Source: Bacillus sp. CH140a_4T
GTDB taxonomy: Bacteria; Bacillota; Bacilli; Bacillales; Bacillaceae_G
Direction: 5' to 3'
Assembly (NCBI RefSeq): GCF_008923725.1
Contig: NZ_WBPF01000016.1
Span: 248,001 to 312,000, forward strand
Length of the DNA: 64,000 bases
The notes under the pieces are model-generated. The model was not told where the DNA came from, ran no database searches, and saw nothing but the letters and a program-made list of their open reading frames with translations. The position numbers were made by a program, and so were the translations under genes. Shown here in pieces: positions 28,088 to 36,249 of the stretch. The first letter of the stretch is position 1. Each line of letters opens with the position of its first letter.

Positions 28088-28744
28088 GTGGAAACAAAGC
28101 TTTTAGAAACAGAGAAAAAAGTTGATTCGAAATCTCTCTTGGCTTTGGGGTTATTGATGATTACCGGAATTACATATCAGTTCTTAGGAAATGTTTTGGG
28201 AGATGCTATACCTAATGTATTAAGAATGATTCTTGAATCTTCATGGAATCTTATATTGTGTGGAATTATTGGATACTATTTTTTAGGGGAAATATCGTTA
28301 GACCAATTTAAACACTTTAAATTTAAGACATTACTTTGGGGTTTACCTTTAGTAGTTATCGTAGGTGTGAGTTCCGGCGCTATATTCAATTACATTTTTG
28401 AACCAGCAACTAAAAATTCTGTTGCAGAAGTAATAAGTATTTCTATGATTTTATTCCGTGTACCATTTATGCTCATGGGTGAAGAGTTGCTTTGTACGAA
28501 TGGAATTCTTGCATTACAAAAACTAGGGTTGAAATTTGGCACGGCGTCAATCATATGTAGTGTCTTGTTCGCTTTGTGGCATATTCCAGCCTATGGTTTT
28601 GTGCCAATGCAGTTATTAATAACTATAATTCCAATTAGATTGGCACTAAATTACGTATGGAAAAAATCGAATAGTGTTTGGGTAAGTTGGATTTGCCATT
28701 ATATTTATGATAGTTTAGCATTTATACAATTTTTTCTAAAATAA
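28088..28744 (+). CDS. CPBP-family intramembrane protease
   Basis: 218 residues with about seven hydrophobic helices. CPBP (Abi/Rce1-like) motifs are present: MGEELLCTNGILALQKLG (first Glu pair), FALWHIPAYG (His) and WICHYIYDSLAF (second His). The usual Arg after the Glu pair (EELLFRG) is replaced by CTNG. Starts at GTG behind AAGAAAGAAGGGG. A role in processing membrane-inserted or signal peptides is typical; the substrate is unknown. Confidence 0.85.
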   Translation: METKLLETEKKVDSKSLLALGLLMITGITYQFLGNVLGDAIPNVLRMILESSWNLILCGIIGYYFLGEISLDQFKHFKFKTLLWGLPLVVIVGVSSGAIFNYIFEPATKNSVAEVISISMILFRVPFMLMGEELLCTNGILALQKLGLKFGTASIICSVLFALWHIPAYGFVPMQLLITIIPIRLALNYVWKKSNSVWVSWICHYIYDSLAFIQFFLK

Positions 28745-28787
28745 AAATTTCGAGTTTCGTGTGAACAGAAGTACCTTGCATCAAAAC

Positions 28788-28837
28788 AAAACAAGTATGA
28801 CCTTATCTAAATGTTAGATGAGGTCATACTTGTTTTT
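28788..28837. terminator. Bidirectional terminator
   Basis: AAACAAGTATGACCT pairs with AGGTCATACTTGTTT, inner ATCTAA/TTAGAT. It lies between the convergent CPBP gene and helD. Confidence 0.85.
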
Positions 28838-28869
28838 AAAAAGAAACACCTTGATTCATATCAAGGTGT
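28838..28869 (-). terminator. helD terminator
   Basis: ACACCTTGAT pairs with ATCAAGGTGT; the stem includes the helD stop codon, and T-rich sequence follows on the minus strand. Confidence 0.8.
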
Positions 28870-31191
28870 AATAACTTCAAAACTATCCGAATTAGCCCCA
28901 AGTATAAAAGGACTAACCTCGCCAACGCTATAAAGTTGCAATTCATGCATCGCGCGTGTGCAAGCAGTGTAGAACAATCTACGAACGCTCTCATCGCTGT
29001 ACACATCTTTAGAAGCATCGTAAATAATAACAGCATCAAATTCGATACCTTTCGCTAAGTAAGCAGGGATCACGACAATGCCTTGCTCATACTCGGCTGA
29101 GTTACTTTTCACAAGTTTAATATTCTCGATATGACGAAGTGCCTCGTAGGCAGCGGCGCTTTCAGCTGCAGATTTACATATAATTGCGATCGTATTGTGC
29201 TGCTCTTTTTGTAGTTCAGCAACTTTGGCAGTAATATGCTCGTGCAGTTCGCTGTCATTCGATACTTTCGTCACTGTAGGTTTCTCACCATCACGTTCAA
29301 AGGCGTGAATGTTCTTTCCTTCCGGTACGAGAGCACGTGTAAATTCAATAATCGGTTTTGTGGAGCGATAGCTACGAGTTAAGTTGATGCCGTTCGTTTC
29401 ATCCGGTCCGTATAAGCTAGTAAGTGTATTGAAATCCACTGCTTCACTCGCATGGGCAAATATCGCTTGGTTAAAGTCTCCGAGTACAGTCATTCTTGCA
29501 GCAGGGAAGAGACGTTTTAAAAACTCAAATTGAAACGGCGAATAATCTTGTGCTTCGTCTACGAGTACGTGTTTAATCGATCTATTCGTTTGGAAGCCTT
29601 CAATTAATTCTTTTAAAAGTAAAAAGGGAGTCGCATCCTCGTAATATAGTTTTCCTTCATCAAGCATATTTACTGTTAATGAGCAAATGTCATCCCACTC
29701 TTTCGGTTTTTCCCCAGTAACCCATGATGCATCTGTAAAGAGTTGTTTATATATGCCTGTGAAATTGATGAAACGCAATGTTTGAACACCTTTACGAAGT
29801 GGCTTCAATTTTTTACGGACAATCATACGTCCGAGTACTTTCGTTTCTTTCTCATAATCATGAAATGAGTTGTCTTCAAACTCGCCTTTTTTCTGTAAAT
29901 ATTTATAAGCCTTTTGGTATTCATCTTTACTAAGTAATTCAATTTCCTCTTCTACCCAAGGCTTTTTCAGTTCTGCTTTTTCAATTGCATCTATTTGTTT
30001 ATTTAGCCAATCTGTTAACTTTTCAATTCGATTATGGAAACGGAGGGAGGAGTCAGTGTTGTAAAATTGTTCTGTAATTTCTTTAGCAGAGACAATTAAC
30101 TTTCCTCTAAATTTCATTCCTCTAAATAGCATGCCTGAAGACTCAAGTGATTGTCTGTACGCTCTAATCATCTCGAAAAATTGAGTAGATGCTTTAAATC
30201 GAATGCTAGCATCTCTCGTTTTATAGGTAGGACTATTCGTTTCAGTTAACATATATTCTAATTGTTCATAAGGATCTTCAACGTCAAATGCTTTACTTAA
30301 TCTATGGTTTAAATATTCTTGGAATGTCACTTGCTGCATATTTTCTTCACCGAGTTCAGGTAGTACGTTAGAAACGTAGCTATTGAACATAGAGTTAGGG
30401 GAGAAGAGAATAATTTGATCCGCTTTTAGCCATTCGCGATATTTATATAGTAAGTAGGCGATTCGTTGCAGGGCAGCTGACGTTTTACCACTACCAGCAG
30501 CTCCTTGCACGATAAGGAGTCGGCCTTCATCGTGACGAATAATTTCATTTTGCTCGCGCTGAATCGTAGCGACGATACTTTGCATATGTTTGTTTGTGCC
30601 TTTTCCGAGCGCTTGTTGCAAGATTTCATCACCAATTGTAAGGCTCGTATCGAACATAGAATCAATCTCGCCATTTTGGATAATGTATTGTAATTTTTTC
30701 TCCACATTACCATGGATTACGCCGCCTGGTGTACTGTATTCAGCCGGTCCTGGTGGATAATCGTAGTACACACTCGAAATAGGTGCGCGCCAGTCATATA
30801 TAAGAAATTTTTCTCCGCTTGCATCAGTAAGTGTAGCTACGCCGATGTAAATTTTCTCCGCAGCAGATTCCCCTTCTTCTTTGAAATCAATTCGTCCAAA
30901 GTAAGGTGCTTTATGCATGCGTCTTAATGCGGCAAGTCGATTAAAGGTGTGCTTATGGGTAATTTGTGTGACAGCTAGTGACTGAGCTTGTTGTCTTAAG
31001 TTGATAACTGTTTCAAGATAATCATCGAAAGTATCAGTATTCACTTTCACGTCATCCCAAAAGTGTTTACGAATATTGATTACTTCTGCCCGGCGTCTGC
31101 CAGTTTCGTTTTCCAGTTTATCAATTTGCTCCGTAATCGTCTCAATTACGGTATCCAATCGTTTTTGCTCTAAATCAAGTTTTTTGTTCAT
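28861..31191 (-). CDS. helD: HelD, RNA polymerase-recycling UvrD-like ATPase
   Basis: 776 residues, the HelD length. The N-terminal coiled coil (MNKKLDLEQKRLDTVIETIT) is the arm that enters the secondary channel. Then come Walker A VQGAAGSGKTSAALQRIAYL (about residue 230), Walker B VDEAQDYSPFQFEFLKRLF (about 543), and motifs NLTRSYRSTKPI and LFYTACTRAMHEL. HelD binds RNA polymerase and uses ATP to remove stalled or DNA-bound enzyme. The distal motif reads AKGIEFDAVIIYD. Single gene with its own terminator. Confidence 0.92.
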   Translation of the reverse strand: MNKKLDLEQKRLDTVIETITEQIDKLENETGRRRAEVINIRKHFWDDVKVNTDTFDDYLETVINLRQQAQSLAVTQITHKHTFNRLAALRRMHKAPYFGRIDFKEEGESAAEKIYIGVATLTDASGEKFLIYDWRAPISSVYYDYPPGPAEYSTPGGVIHGNVEKKLQYIIQNGEIDSMFDTSLTIGDEILQQALGKGTNKHMQSIVATIQREQNEIIRHDEGRLLIVQGAAGSGKTSAALQRIAYLLYKYREWLKADQIILFSPNSMFNSYVSNVLPELGEENMQQVTFQEYLNHRLSKAFDVEDPYEQLEYMLTETNSPTYKTRDASIRFKASTQFFEMIRAYRQSLESSGMLFRGMKFRGKLIVSAKEITEQFYNTDSSLRFHNRIEKLTDWLNKQIDAIEKAELKKPWVEEEIELLSKDEYQKAYKYLQKKGEFEDNSFHDYEKETKVLGRMIVRKKLKPLRKGVQTLRFINFTGIYKQLFTDASWVTGEKPKEWDDICSLTVNMLDEGKLYYEDATPFLLLKELIEGFQTNRSIKHVLVDEAQDYSPFQFEFLKRLFPAARMTVLGDFNQAIFAHASEAVDFNTLTSLYGPDETNGINLTRSYRSTKPIIEFTRALVPEGKNIHAFERDGEKPTVTKVSNDSELHEHITAKVAELQKEQHNTIAIICKSAAESAAAYEALRHIENIKLVKSNSAEYEQGIVVIPAYLAKGIEFDAVIIYDASKDVYSDESVRRLFYTACTRAMHELQLYSVGEVSPFILGANSDSFEVITP

Positions 31192-31225
31192 ACGTAAGCA
31201 CTCCTTTAAAAGTGAAAAATAGAGG

Positions 31226-31254
31226 TTGACTGAAGATGTGTTTTGGTGTAAAAT
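31226..31254 (+). promoter_or_regulatory. Sigma-A promoter
   Basis: TTGACT (31226-31231), 17-bp spacer, TAAAAT (31249-31254). It is 35 bp upstream of the helD start and points the other way. It would make a ~125-nt RNA ending at the hairpin at 31348. Confidence 0.6.
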
Positions 31255-31261
31255 TAAGATA

Positions 31262-31385
31262 CGGATAAATACGTTCTGTATATTTTAGAAAACGTGTTTC
31301 TGTACTAATTTAACATAGTTTTTTCATTTAATCAATGATAATAAGATAAACCTTGGTTCCGTGTGGCGTGGATCGAGGTTTTTTT
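31262..31385 (+). ncRNA. Candidate small RNA or attenuated leader
   Basis: The stretch between the sigma-A promoter and a clear terminator contains no ATG frame with a ribosome site. An imperfect hairpin AAATACGTTCT/AGAAAACGTGTTT lies near 31266-31303. It is either a ~125-nt RNA or a leader for the small zinc-ribbon gene at 31471. Inference from promoter and terminator only. Confidence 0.4.
31348..31385 (+). terminator. Rho-independent terminator
   Basis: AAACCTTGG pairs with TCGAGGTTT (G-U allowed), loop about 14 nt, then seven T. No coding gene ends just before it. Confidence 0.75.
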
Positions 31386-31470
31386 GTGTTTTTCTTTAAG
31401 GGAGAATTGTAATTTTATTGAGGAGAATGTAAGTAAACCAAAGAATAAAATCAGGAATAGGGGGATACTG

Positions 31471-31716
31471 ATGGAAAAATATTTTGAGGAAGCACATCGT
31501 TTTTGTTCTCGTAATAGAAAGCACTTAGAAAAAGATGTTGTATGTGGTTGTTTTTATTGTTTGGAAATTTTCAATCCAGACAAAATTACAGAGTGGTGGG
31601 ATGATGATAACACAGCAGTTTGTCCGCATTGTGGGATTGACTCTATTATTGGAGAAAGTTCTGGATTTAAAATCACAAAAATATTTTTAAGTGAAATGCA
31701 TAAAAGATGGTTTTAG
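31471..31716 (+). CDS. Small CxxC protein, probably zinc-binding
   Basis: 81 residues. Two cysteine pairs (VCGCFYCLEIF and AVCPHCGIDSIIG) form a likely zinc ribbon. The start at 31471 follows GGGGGATACTG; the longer frame from 31363 runs through the terminator and is not used. Related small cytoplasmic proteins are common in Bacillus; function unknown. Confidence 0.72.
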   Translation: MEKYFEEAHRFCSRNRKHLEKDVVCGCFYCLEIFNPDKITEWWDDDNTAVCPHCGIDSIIGESSGFKITKIFLSEMHKRWF

Positions 31717-31870
31717 TTAAATGAATGACAAAATCAACTTCTGTTAACTATGATTTTACACGATCTATAAAACGAAAAAGAAATTATTATTCTGTAAAAT
31801 AGGGGAACTAACCATATAATTTCATTTATCAAACCTATAGACGCAAAGTATCGCGAAGAGAGGGCAAAAT

Positions 31871-31902
31871 AAAAAAGCTTGGGCTGAAGCCCAAGCTTTT
31901 TT
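31871..31902. terminator. prsA terminator
   Basis: AAAAAAGCTTGGGC pairs perfectly with GCCCAAGCTTTTTT around a 4-nt loop; works in either direction. Confidence 0.9.
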
Positions 31903-31909
31903 CAATTCA

Positions 31910-32773
31910 TTATTTCTTTTCGTCTTTCTTTTCATCAGCTTTTGGCTCTTTGAAAAGATCTTTTAAATCTTTATCGTCAACTTTTACGTCAGCTTTTTTG
32001 ATTTCTTTCATCATAAGATCGTTCATGAATTCGCCATCTTGTGCTTTCTTCTCAACTAGTTCTTTTTTGATGTCAGCTTTTGATTGCTCGAATGATTTTT
32101 CTGGTTCTTTAATGTCTGTAACTTTAATGATGTGGTAACCGAATTGTGTTTTTACAGGTTCGCTTACTTCATCTTTTTTCAGTTTATAAGCAGCATCTTC
32201 GAATTCTTTAACCATTTTACCAGGTCCGAAGAATCCTAAGTCTCCACCTTTTTCTTTTGAAGTATCTTCAGAGTATTGTTTTGCTAACTCTTCGAAAGAT
32301 TTACCTTGTCCAAGTTCTTCTTTAACCTTTTTCGCAGTCGCTTCATCTTTTACAAGAATGTGGCTTACTTTGATTTCAGGCTTGTAGTTATCTTTTAATT
32401 CTTTATCAGTGATTGTTTTCTCGATAGCTTTTTCTTGCGCTAATTGAGCACGCACACCAGTTTTTAAAGTTTCTTCTTTAATACCTTGTTGTTTTAATAG
32501 TGTATCGAATTGATCACCGTATTGTTTTTTCATTTCATCGAACTTTTTGTCTACTTCTTTGTCTTCAACTTTGTAGTTTTTAATAAGTACTTTTTCCATA
32601 ACCATGTTGTTTAGTACTTGTTTACCAGCTTGTGTCTTCATTTGATTGTAGAACTCGTCTTTTGTAATGTCACCAGCTTTAGATGTAACGATTTTGTCTG
32701 ATGATGATCCTGTTCCACATGCTGATAATGCGATTACACTTGTTGCGGCTAAGGCAAGCATAGCTTTCTTCAT
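31910..32773 (-). CDS. prsA: PrsA, extracellular foldase lipoprotein (parvulin PPIase)
   Basis: 287 residues. Signal peptide [20 protein letters not shown] with a lipobox (LSAC), so Cys19 is lipidated and the protein sits on the outer face of the membrane. The PpiC/parvulin domain spans about residues 134-228 ([45 protein letters not shown]). The tail is very Lys/Asp-rich. It assists folding of exported enzymes and penicillin-binding proteins. It lies close to hpr, yhaI, yhaH and hit as in B. subtilis, which marks this as the syntenic prsA among B. cereus paralogues. Confidence 0.95.
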   Translation of the reverse strand: MKKAMLALAATSVIALSACGTGSSSDKIVTSKAGDITKDEFYNQMKTQAGKQVLNNMVMEKVLIKNYKVEDKEVDKKFDEMKKQYGDQFDTLLKQQGIKEETLKTGVRAQLAQEKAIEKTITDKELKDNYKPEIKVSHILVKDEATAKKVKEELGQGKSFEELAKQYSEDTSKEKGGDLGFFGPGKMVKEFEDAAYKLKKDEVSEPVKTQFGYHIIKVTDIKEPEKSFEQSKADIKKELVEKKAQDGEFMNDLMMKEIKKADVKVDDKDLKDLFKEPKADEKKDEKK

Positions 32774-33094
32774 TCGATAAACACTCCTACTATTATGTAT
32801 TTTTAATTTATCCTACACCAATGAATTTTAGTTCATAAGAGCCCGATTAAGTCTCACTGATACTTTTGCTTTTTGTATTGGTAAAGCGCGCTTAACAGGG
32901 CTTACCGAGGCTGAGGATAAAGTTAAGATGCGTGTCATTTATTTCATAGTATAAGCAATATGTACAAAATTTAATATATCATATTTCGACTCGATTTCAT
33001 ATTGATAAAGAAAATTTAACCAGTACGTGTCAGATTTTGAAGGTGTTCCGTATTGGGCGCATGCCGCATATATAGAAAAGAGGAGGGGATGGGG
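32774..33094. other. Intergenic region upstream of prsA and a YjcZ-like gene
   Basis: 321 bp between divergent genes. The segment at about 32880-32930 (GCGCGCTTAACAGGGCTTACC) is richer in G+C than the rest and may be a decayed frame. No gene with a ribosome site is seen. CATATATAG at 33066-33075 could be part of a sporulation-sigma promoter for the next gene, but no matching -35 is clear. Confidence 0.4.
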
Positions 33095-33166
33095 ATGAAT
33101 TCTCAACTTATTTTATTACTTGTACTGTTTATTTTATTGGTTATAGTAGGTATAATTTGCTTATAG
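33095..33166 (+). CDS. YjcZ-like sporulation miniprotein (23 residues)
   Basis: Encodes MNSQLILLLVLFILLVIVGI and ends ICL. It is a single hydrophobic helix like the FALIVVLFILLIIVG end of YjcZ-family sporulation proteins, but without their glycine/tyrosine-rich front. A very strong ribosome site (GAGGAGGGGATGGGG) and a perfect terminator 6 bp after the stop support a real gene. Too short for most gene finders. Confidence 0.7.
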   Translation: MNSQLILLLVLFILLVIVGIICL

Positions 33167-33172
33167 AGGAAA

Positions 33173-33203
33173 AAAGTGAGGAAGGGGCTTCCTTCCTCAC
33201 TTT
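33173..33203 (+). terminator. Terminator after the YjcZ-like gene
   Basis: AAAGTGAGGAAGG pairs perfectly with CCTTCCTCACTTT around a 5-nt loop. It overlaps the end of the minus-strand gene stopping at 33197. Confidence 0.85.
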
Positions 33204-33391
33204 CCATGAAATATAATTTCTATATAACTAGAAATTAATAAAATTGTTATACATACATTGATAACCCGAAAGACACCGGGTTGGCGGCTCGCAGCTATTT
33301 GTTTTCGTTCACACAGTGTATGTGTCATAAAATTCGTGTAAAATATAACAAGAAGTGCGAATGCGACAAAAACAACTGTTATAAGTGTCAT
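33197..33391 (-). CDS. Small two-helix membrane protein
   Basis: 64 residues: helix 1 TLITVVFVAFALLVIFYTNF, a basic loop (CERKQIAASRQPG), helix 2 VINVCITILLISSYIEIIF. A perfect ribosome site AAAAGGAGGTCTCGCCTC precedes the ATG. No family recognised. It lies divergently from yhaI in the prsA-hpr interval. Confidence 0.7.
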   Translation of the reverse strand: MTLITVVFVAFALLVIFYTNFMTHTLCERKQIAASRQPGVFRVINVCITILLISSYIEIIFHGK

Positions 33392-33509
33392 GAGGCGAGA
33401 CCTCCTTTTGGCTAAAATACATATACTTTATATATTGTATCATACGATATTTTGTTCGTGTTATAAAATTCAGAAATAGAAGACTTTGTGTTAGAAAGTG
33501 AGGGAGAAA

Positions 33510-33845
33510 ATGGACGTTGTTAGAAGATTAGAACAAGCTGAATACTACGTAGACCTACTATTTAAAATGATTGATGAAGAAAAGTGTCCATTTTATTCTT
33601 TAATCATAAAGAAAAAAGCTCGCAAAAAAGATGTTGAACGTATACTACATCTTTGTGAAATGCTGAACGAGCAATATGTAGTGGAGAAAGCAGAAGGGCT
33701 TCTTTTGTTCGATGCGCTGTTAGATCAATTTGAAAAAGCGCTTCCACATCAGCTCGAAGTACACGAAACTGCGGAAGCGCTAGCAAAACAAGGTTTATTT
33801 AACCCGCTTATGAATGAATTCTTAAGCATGATTGCGAAAAAATAA
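33510..33845 (+). CDS. yhaI: YhaI (DUF1878)
   Basis: 111 residues, helical and acidic, with the DUF1878 pattern: EYYVDLLFKMIDEEKCPFYS, then LLLFDALLDQFEKALPHQLE and VHETAEALAKQGLFNPLMNE. The ATG at 33510 is preferred (GAGGGAGAAA before it); a GTG at 33498 is the alternative. In B. subtilis yhaI also sits beside hpr and prsA. Function unknown. It converges with hpr with only 5 bp between stop codons. Confidence 0.85.
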   Translation: MDVVRRLEQAEYYVDLLFKMIDEEKCPFYSLIIKKKARKKDVERILHLCEMLNEQYVVEKAEGLLLFDALLDQFEKALPHQLEVHETAEALAKQGLFNPLMNEFLSMIAKK

Positions 33846-33850
33846 ATAGA

Positions 33851-34408
33851 TTACTTCTTAACTAACTTCTGATCGGATTCCGTAAAGTTCTCCTCAATAT
33901 TCTCTAATGATTTCTCAAAAATATCGATGAAGTCTTGTCCGTAAATGTTGCGCAAGATAGCGATAAGTTCGATATTTTCTGGGAACTTACCATAGAAATT
34001 ACGAAGTGCAAGAGCCCCATTAAATACAGAGTTATTTTCAGGATCATACTCCTCCATTAAGCGAAGTAGTAATTCTTCCCCTTTGTCTGTAATCTCAATG
34101 TACGTATTTCGTTTATCATCTTCTTTTTTCGAGAATACAAGATAGCCGCGTTCTTCCAGCTTTTTCGAGAAGTTAAACGCCGTTGATACGTGCATAACTC
34201 CAAACTTAGCAATCTCAGAAATAGAAGCCCCTTTTAAATGATAAGCAATTGACAAAATATGATGCTCATTAATGTTTAAATCGTAAGGCTTAATCCACTG
34301 TTGCCAATCTTTCTCTACACATTTCCATAACGCTTTCGATAATTGAGCAATGCGTTGGCTGAAAATCATCGCTTCTTTTACCGAGTAATCTTTTTCTCCA
34401 CTTTTCAT
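33851..34408 (-). CDS. hpr: Hpr (ScoC), MarR-family transition-state regulator
   Basis: 185 residues, close to B. subtilis Hpr in length. The winged helix reads [40 protein letters not shown] and [20 protein letters not shown]. Hpr represses extracellular protease and peptide-transport genes and delays sporulation. Its place next to yhaI, yhaH and prsA is conserved. The start [13 protein letters not shown] follows GTGGGTGAGTAA. Confidence 0.94.
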   Translation of the reverse strand: MKSGEKDYSVKEAMIFSQRIAQLSKALWKCVEKDWQQWIKPYDLNINEHHILSIAYHLKGASISEIAKFGVMHVSTAFNFSKKLEERGYLVFSKKEDDKRNTYIEITDKGEELLLRLMEEYDPENNSVFNGALALRNFYGKFPENIELIAILRNIYGQDFIDIFEKSLENIEENFTESDQKLVKK

Positions 34409-34614
34409 TTACTCACCCACTTTAACATTCTTTTTCATTACTATCTATTATGCCAGTAAAGTAAAAATTAATAAAGTCTTTTTGTGAGAATTGTGAAAAT
34501 TTTTCGGAAAAATGGCATTCTATACAAATCATGCATAACTATGGAAGCGTTTTATGAGTCGTGAATACATGCGTTGTCCATACATGTTAAGTGATAACAT
34601 ATATTGTAAATGCA

Positions 34615-34649
34615 TAAAAACACGGCATATCTATGTGATAGGCCGTGTT
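34615..34649 (-). terminator. yhaH terminator
   Basis: AACACGGC pairs with GCCGTGTT; on the minus strand TTTTTATGC follows. Confidence 0.75.
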
Positions 34650-34706
34650 AAGGTCAATTTATATAAAAAATATTTGTTATATGCAAAAAACTAAGCAGGA
34701 ATTTGA

Positions 34707-35069
34707 TTACGCTTTTTCCGGAACAGCTTCTTGTAGTTTCTCAATTGATTTTTGAATGTCCAAAATCTCTTTCTCAATATGTCGTTTGTTTTGAGAAATG
34801 TCTTGCTTCCAGTTAGAAAGCGTGTCTTGCATATCGTCTTTTAATTCTTGAAACACTTCTTTACCTTCTGAAGCAGTTTCAACGATTTGACGTTTTAATA
34901 ATTTTGTATCAGCTGTAATATCAGCTAAAGTCTTTTTAATATCAGTTCCTTTTTCTTTCAGCTTACCGCGCATAGCTTTACCAGAAGAAGGAGTAGAGAA
35001 AAGAACAGCTAGTCCAGCAACTGCTCCGCCGCAAATGACACCTGTAATAAAGGATTTAGCTTTTGACAT
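34707..35069 (-). CDS. yhaH: YhaH, YtxH-family protein
   Basis: 120 residues. One hydrophobic glycine-rich helix near the N-terminus (FITGVICGGAVAGLAVLFST) followed by PSSGKAMRGKLKEKGTDIKK and a long amphipathic coil: the YtxH layout, often stress-related. The start at 35069 follows AAGGAGGTTTCCTTTT; the longer upstream frame lacks a ribosome site. Located between hpr and hit as in B. subtilis. Confidence 0.87.
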   Translation of the reverse strand: MSKAKSFITGVICGGAVAGLAVLFSTPSSGKAMRGKLKEKGTDIKKTLADITADTKLLKRQIVETASEGKEVFQELKDDMQDTLSNWKQDISQNKRHIEKEILDIQKSIEKLQEAVPEKA

Positions 35070-35184
35070 AAAAGGAAACCTCCTTATTTTTTGTTCGTAT
35101 TCATGATGTGAAAACATATGCATATCTGTAAGACAAGGGGAAGAAAAGTGTGCAGTGCACAGTCCCCGGCATCTTGAGTGGAGA

Positions 35185-35229
35185 AACAAGCCGTGCAATA
35201 TGTAATCACTTTAGGAAAGTGGCTTGTTA
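35185..35229 (-). terminator. Likely hit terminator
   Basis: AACAAGCC pairs with GGCTTGTT around an inner CACTTT/AAAGTG hairpin. It lies 26 bp past the hit stop; the T run is weak (GTTTCTCC). Confidence 0.55.
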
Positions 35230-35254
35230 TGTATTACTTCTTATTATAGTGTCA

Positions 35255-35689
35255 CTATTTCACACTATTTGCAATTGTACTTGCGATGTTTTGTAAATTT
35301 TCCATTGTGTATTCATTTTGATGTGATTTCCAAACAGCACCGAAACCATCGTTTTCACCGTAGCGTGGAATTAAATGAAGGTGGAAGTGGAACACAGTTT
35401 GTCCAGCTTTTTCACCGTTATTGTTAAGTAGGTTAAAGCCAACTGGATTAAACTCTGCTTTAATCGCATTTGCGATTTTCGGAACGACAGAAAAAATGTG
35501 TGATGCGATTTCTGGCGTTAACGCAAAAATGTCTTGTTTGTGAACTTTTGGAATAACAAGAGTATGTCCTTTTGTTACTTGACTAATATCTAAAAATGCA
35601 AGCACATGTTCATCTTCGTATACTTTTGAGCAAGGGATTTGCCCGTCAATAATTTTACAAAAAATACAATTGTCCGCTGTATGATTCAT
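35255..35689 (-). CDS. hit: Hit, HIT-family nucleotide-binding protein
   Basis: 144 residues. The histidine triad is FHFHLHLIPRYGE, preceded by GHTLVIPKVHKQDIF; a CIFCKIIDG zinc-type start is typical. Hydrolyses or transfers nucleotidyl groups (AMP-lysine or dinucleotides in homologues). The ATG at 35689 follows AAAGGATGAGATCA; ATG 35698 is an alternative. It is divergent from ecsA, as in B. subtilis. Confidence 0.93.
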   Translation of the reverse strand: MNHTADNCIFCKIIDGQIPCSKVYEDEHVLAFLDISQVTKGHTLVIPKVHKQDIFALTPEIASHIFSVVPKIANAIKAEFNPVGFNLLNNNGEKAGQTVFHFHLHLIPRYGENDGFGAVWKSHQNEYTMENLQNIASTIANSVK

Positions 35690-35754
35690 TGATCTCATCC
35701 TTTCAAGTAGCCTTAGCCGTATTTTACCATAATTACATAAGAGAACAAACACGA

Positions 35755-35785
35755 AAAACAGGAAGCTGACTCAGCTTCCTGTTTT
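35755..35785. terminator. Symmetrical terminator-like hairpin
   Basis: AAAACAGGAAGCTGA and TCAGCTTCCTGTTTT form a perfect 15-bp inverted repeat with a single-base spacer. It lies 66 bp upstream of hit and 465 bp upstream of ecsA, where no gene ends, so it may close an RNA from the C-rich repeat region read on the minus strand. Confidence 0.6.
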
Positions 35786-35819
35786 CTGAAGAGGGATTGA
35801 AAAAGCATTATCGTAATTT

Positions 35820-36060
35820 ACGTTTCGCAGACACCTCATTTATTTAAGAAATGCACGGTAAATCGGCTAAAGTTTCTGCCGTAGACACCCCATTTTCAAG
35901 TGAAATGAATTGCAATCTTTTATAAAAGGAAATTGTTTATTTTTTAAAACAGTATATGCTCTTTCGGAGACACCCCGTTTCTAAAATGAAACAAATGATC
36001 TGGTTATGTGTAAATTTCTTTGTCCAACATGGACACCCCATTTCATGATGACTTCACTAT
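35820..36060. repeat. Four ACACCCC hairpin units (candidate structured RNA)
   Basis: The core ACACC(C/T)C occurs at 35831, 35885, 35970 and 36033. After the first three comes a short inverted repeat: CATTT/AAATG (units 1 and 2) and GTTTC/GAAAC (unit 3), a compensating change; unit 4 has CATTTCATG. Before units 2-4 lie small hairpins such as CTCTTTCGGAG and GTCCAACATGGAC. The pattern suggests folded RNA with C-rich loops. Strand unknown: the minus strand shows the same cores as GGGGTGT. Confidence 0.5.
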
Positions 36061-36249
36061 GTTGTTGTACTCATCAATTGGTGGTCGCTTTTTCAATGTG
36101 TTCCTTCTTCACTAATTATGATGTCCGCTTTCGTAAAAATATATGCGAACAAATTTAAATTTTTTTTGAGGGCATCGATACTATGTAGTACAGCGCTATT
36201 TTTGGTAAGATGAATATAGAATGAATACTAATGAAGAAAGTGGTGTCGT

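Larger units (their letters stand above)
35690..36249. other. 560-bp hit-ecsA intergenic region
   Basis: No gene is seen on either strand. The region holds a symmetrical hairpin (35755-35785) and four C-rich hairpin units (35820-36060, listed separately). The last 190 bp before ecsA are AT-rich and should contain its promoter. Confidence 0.6.
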
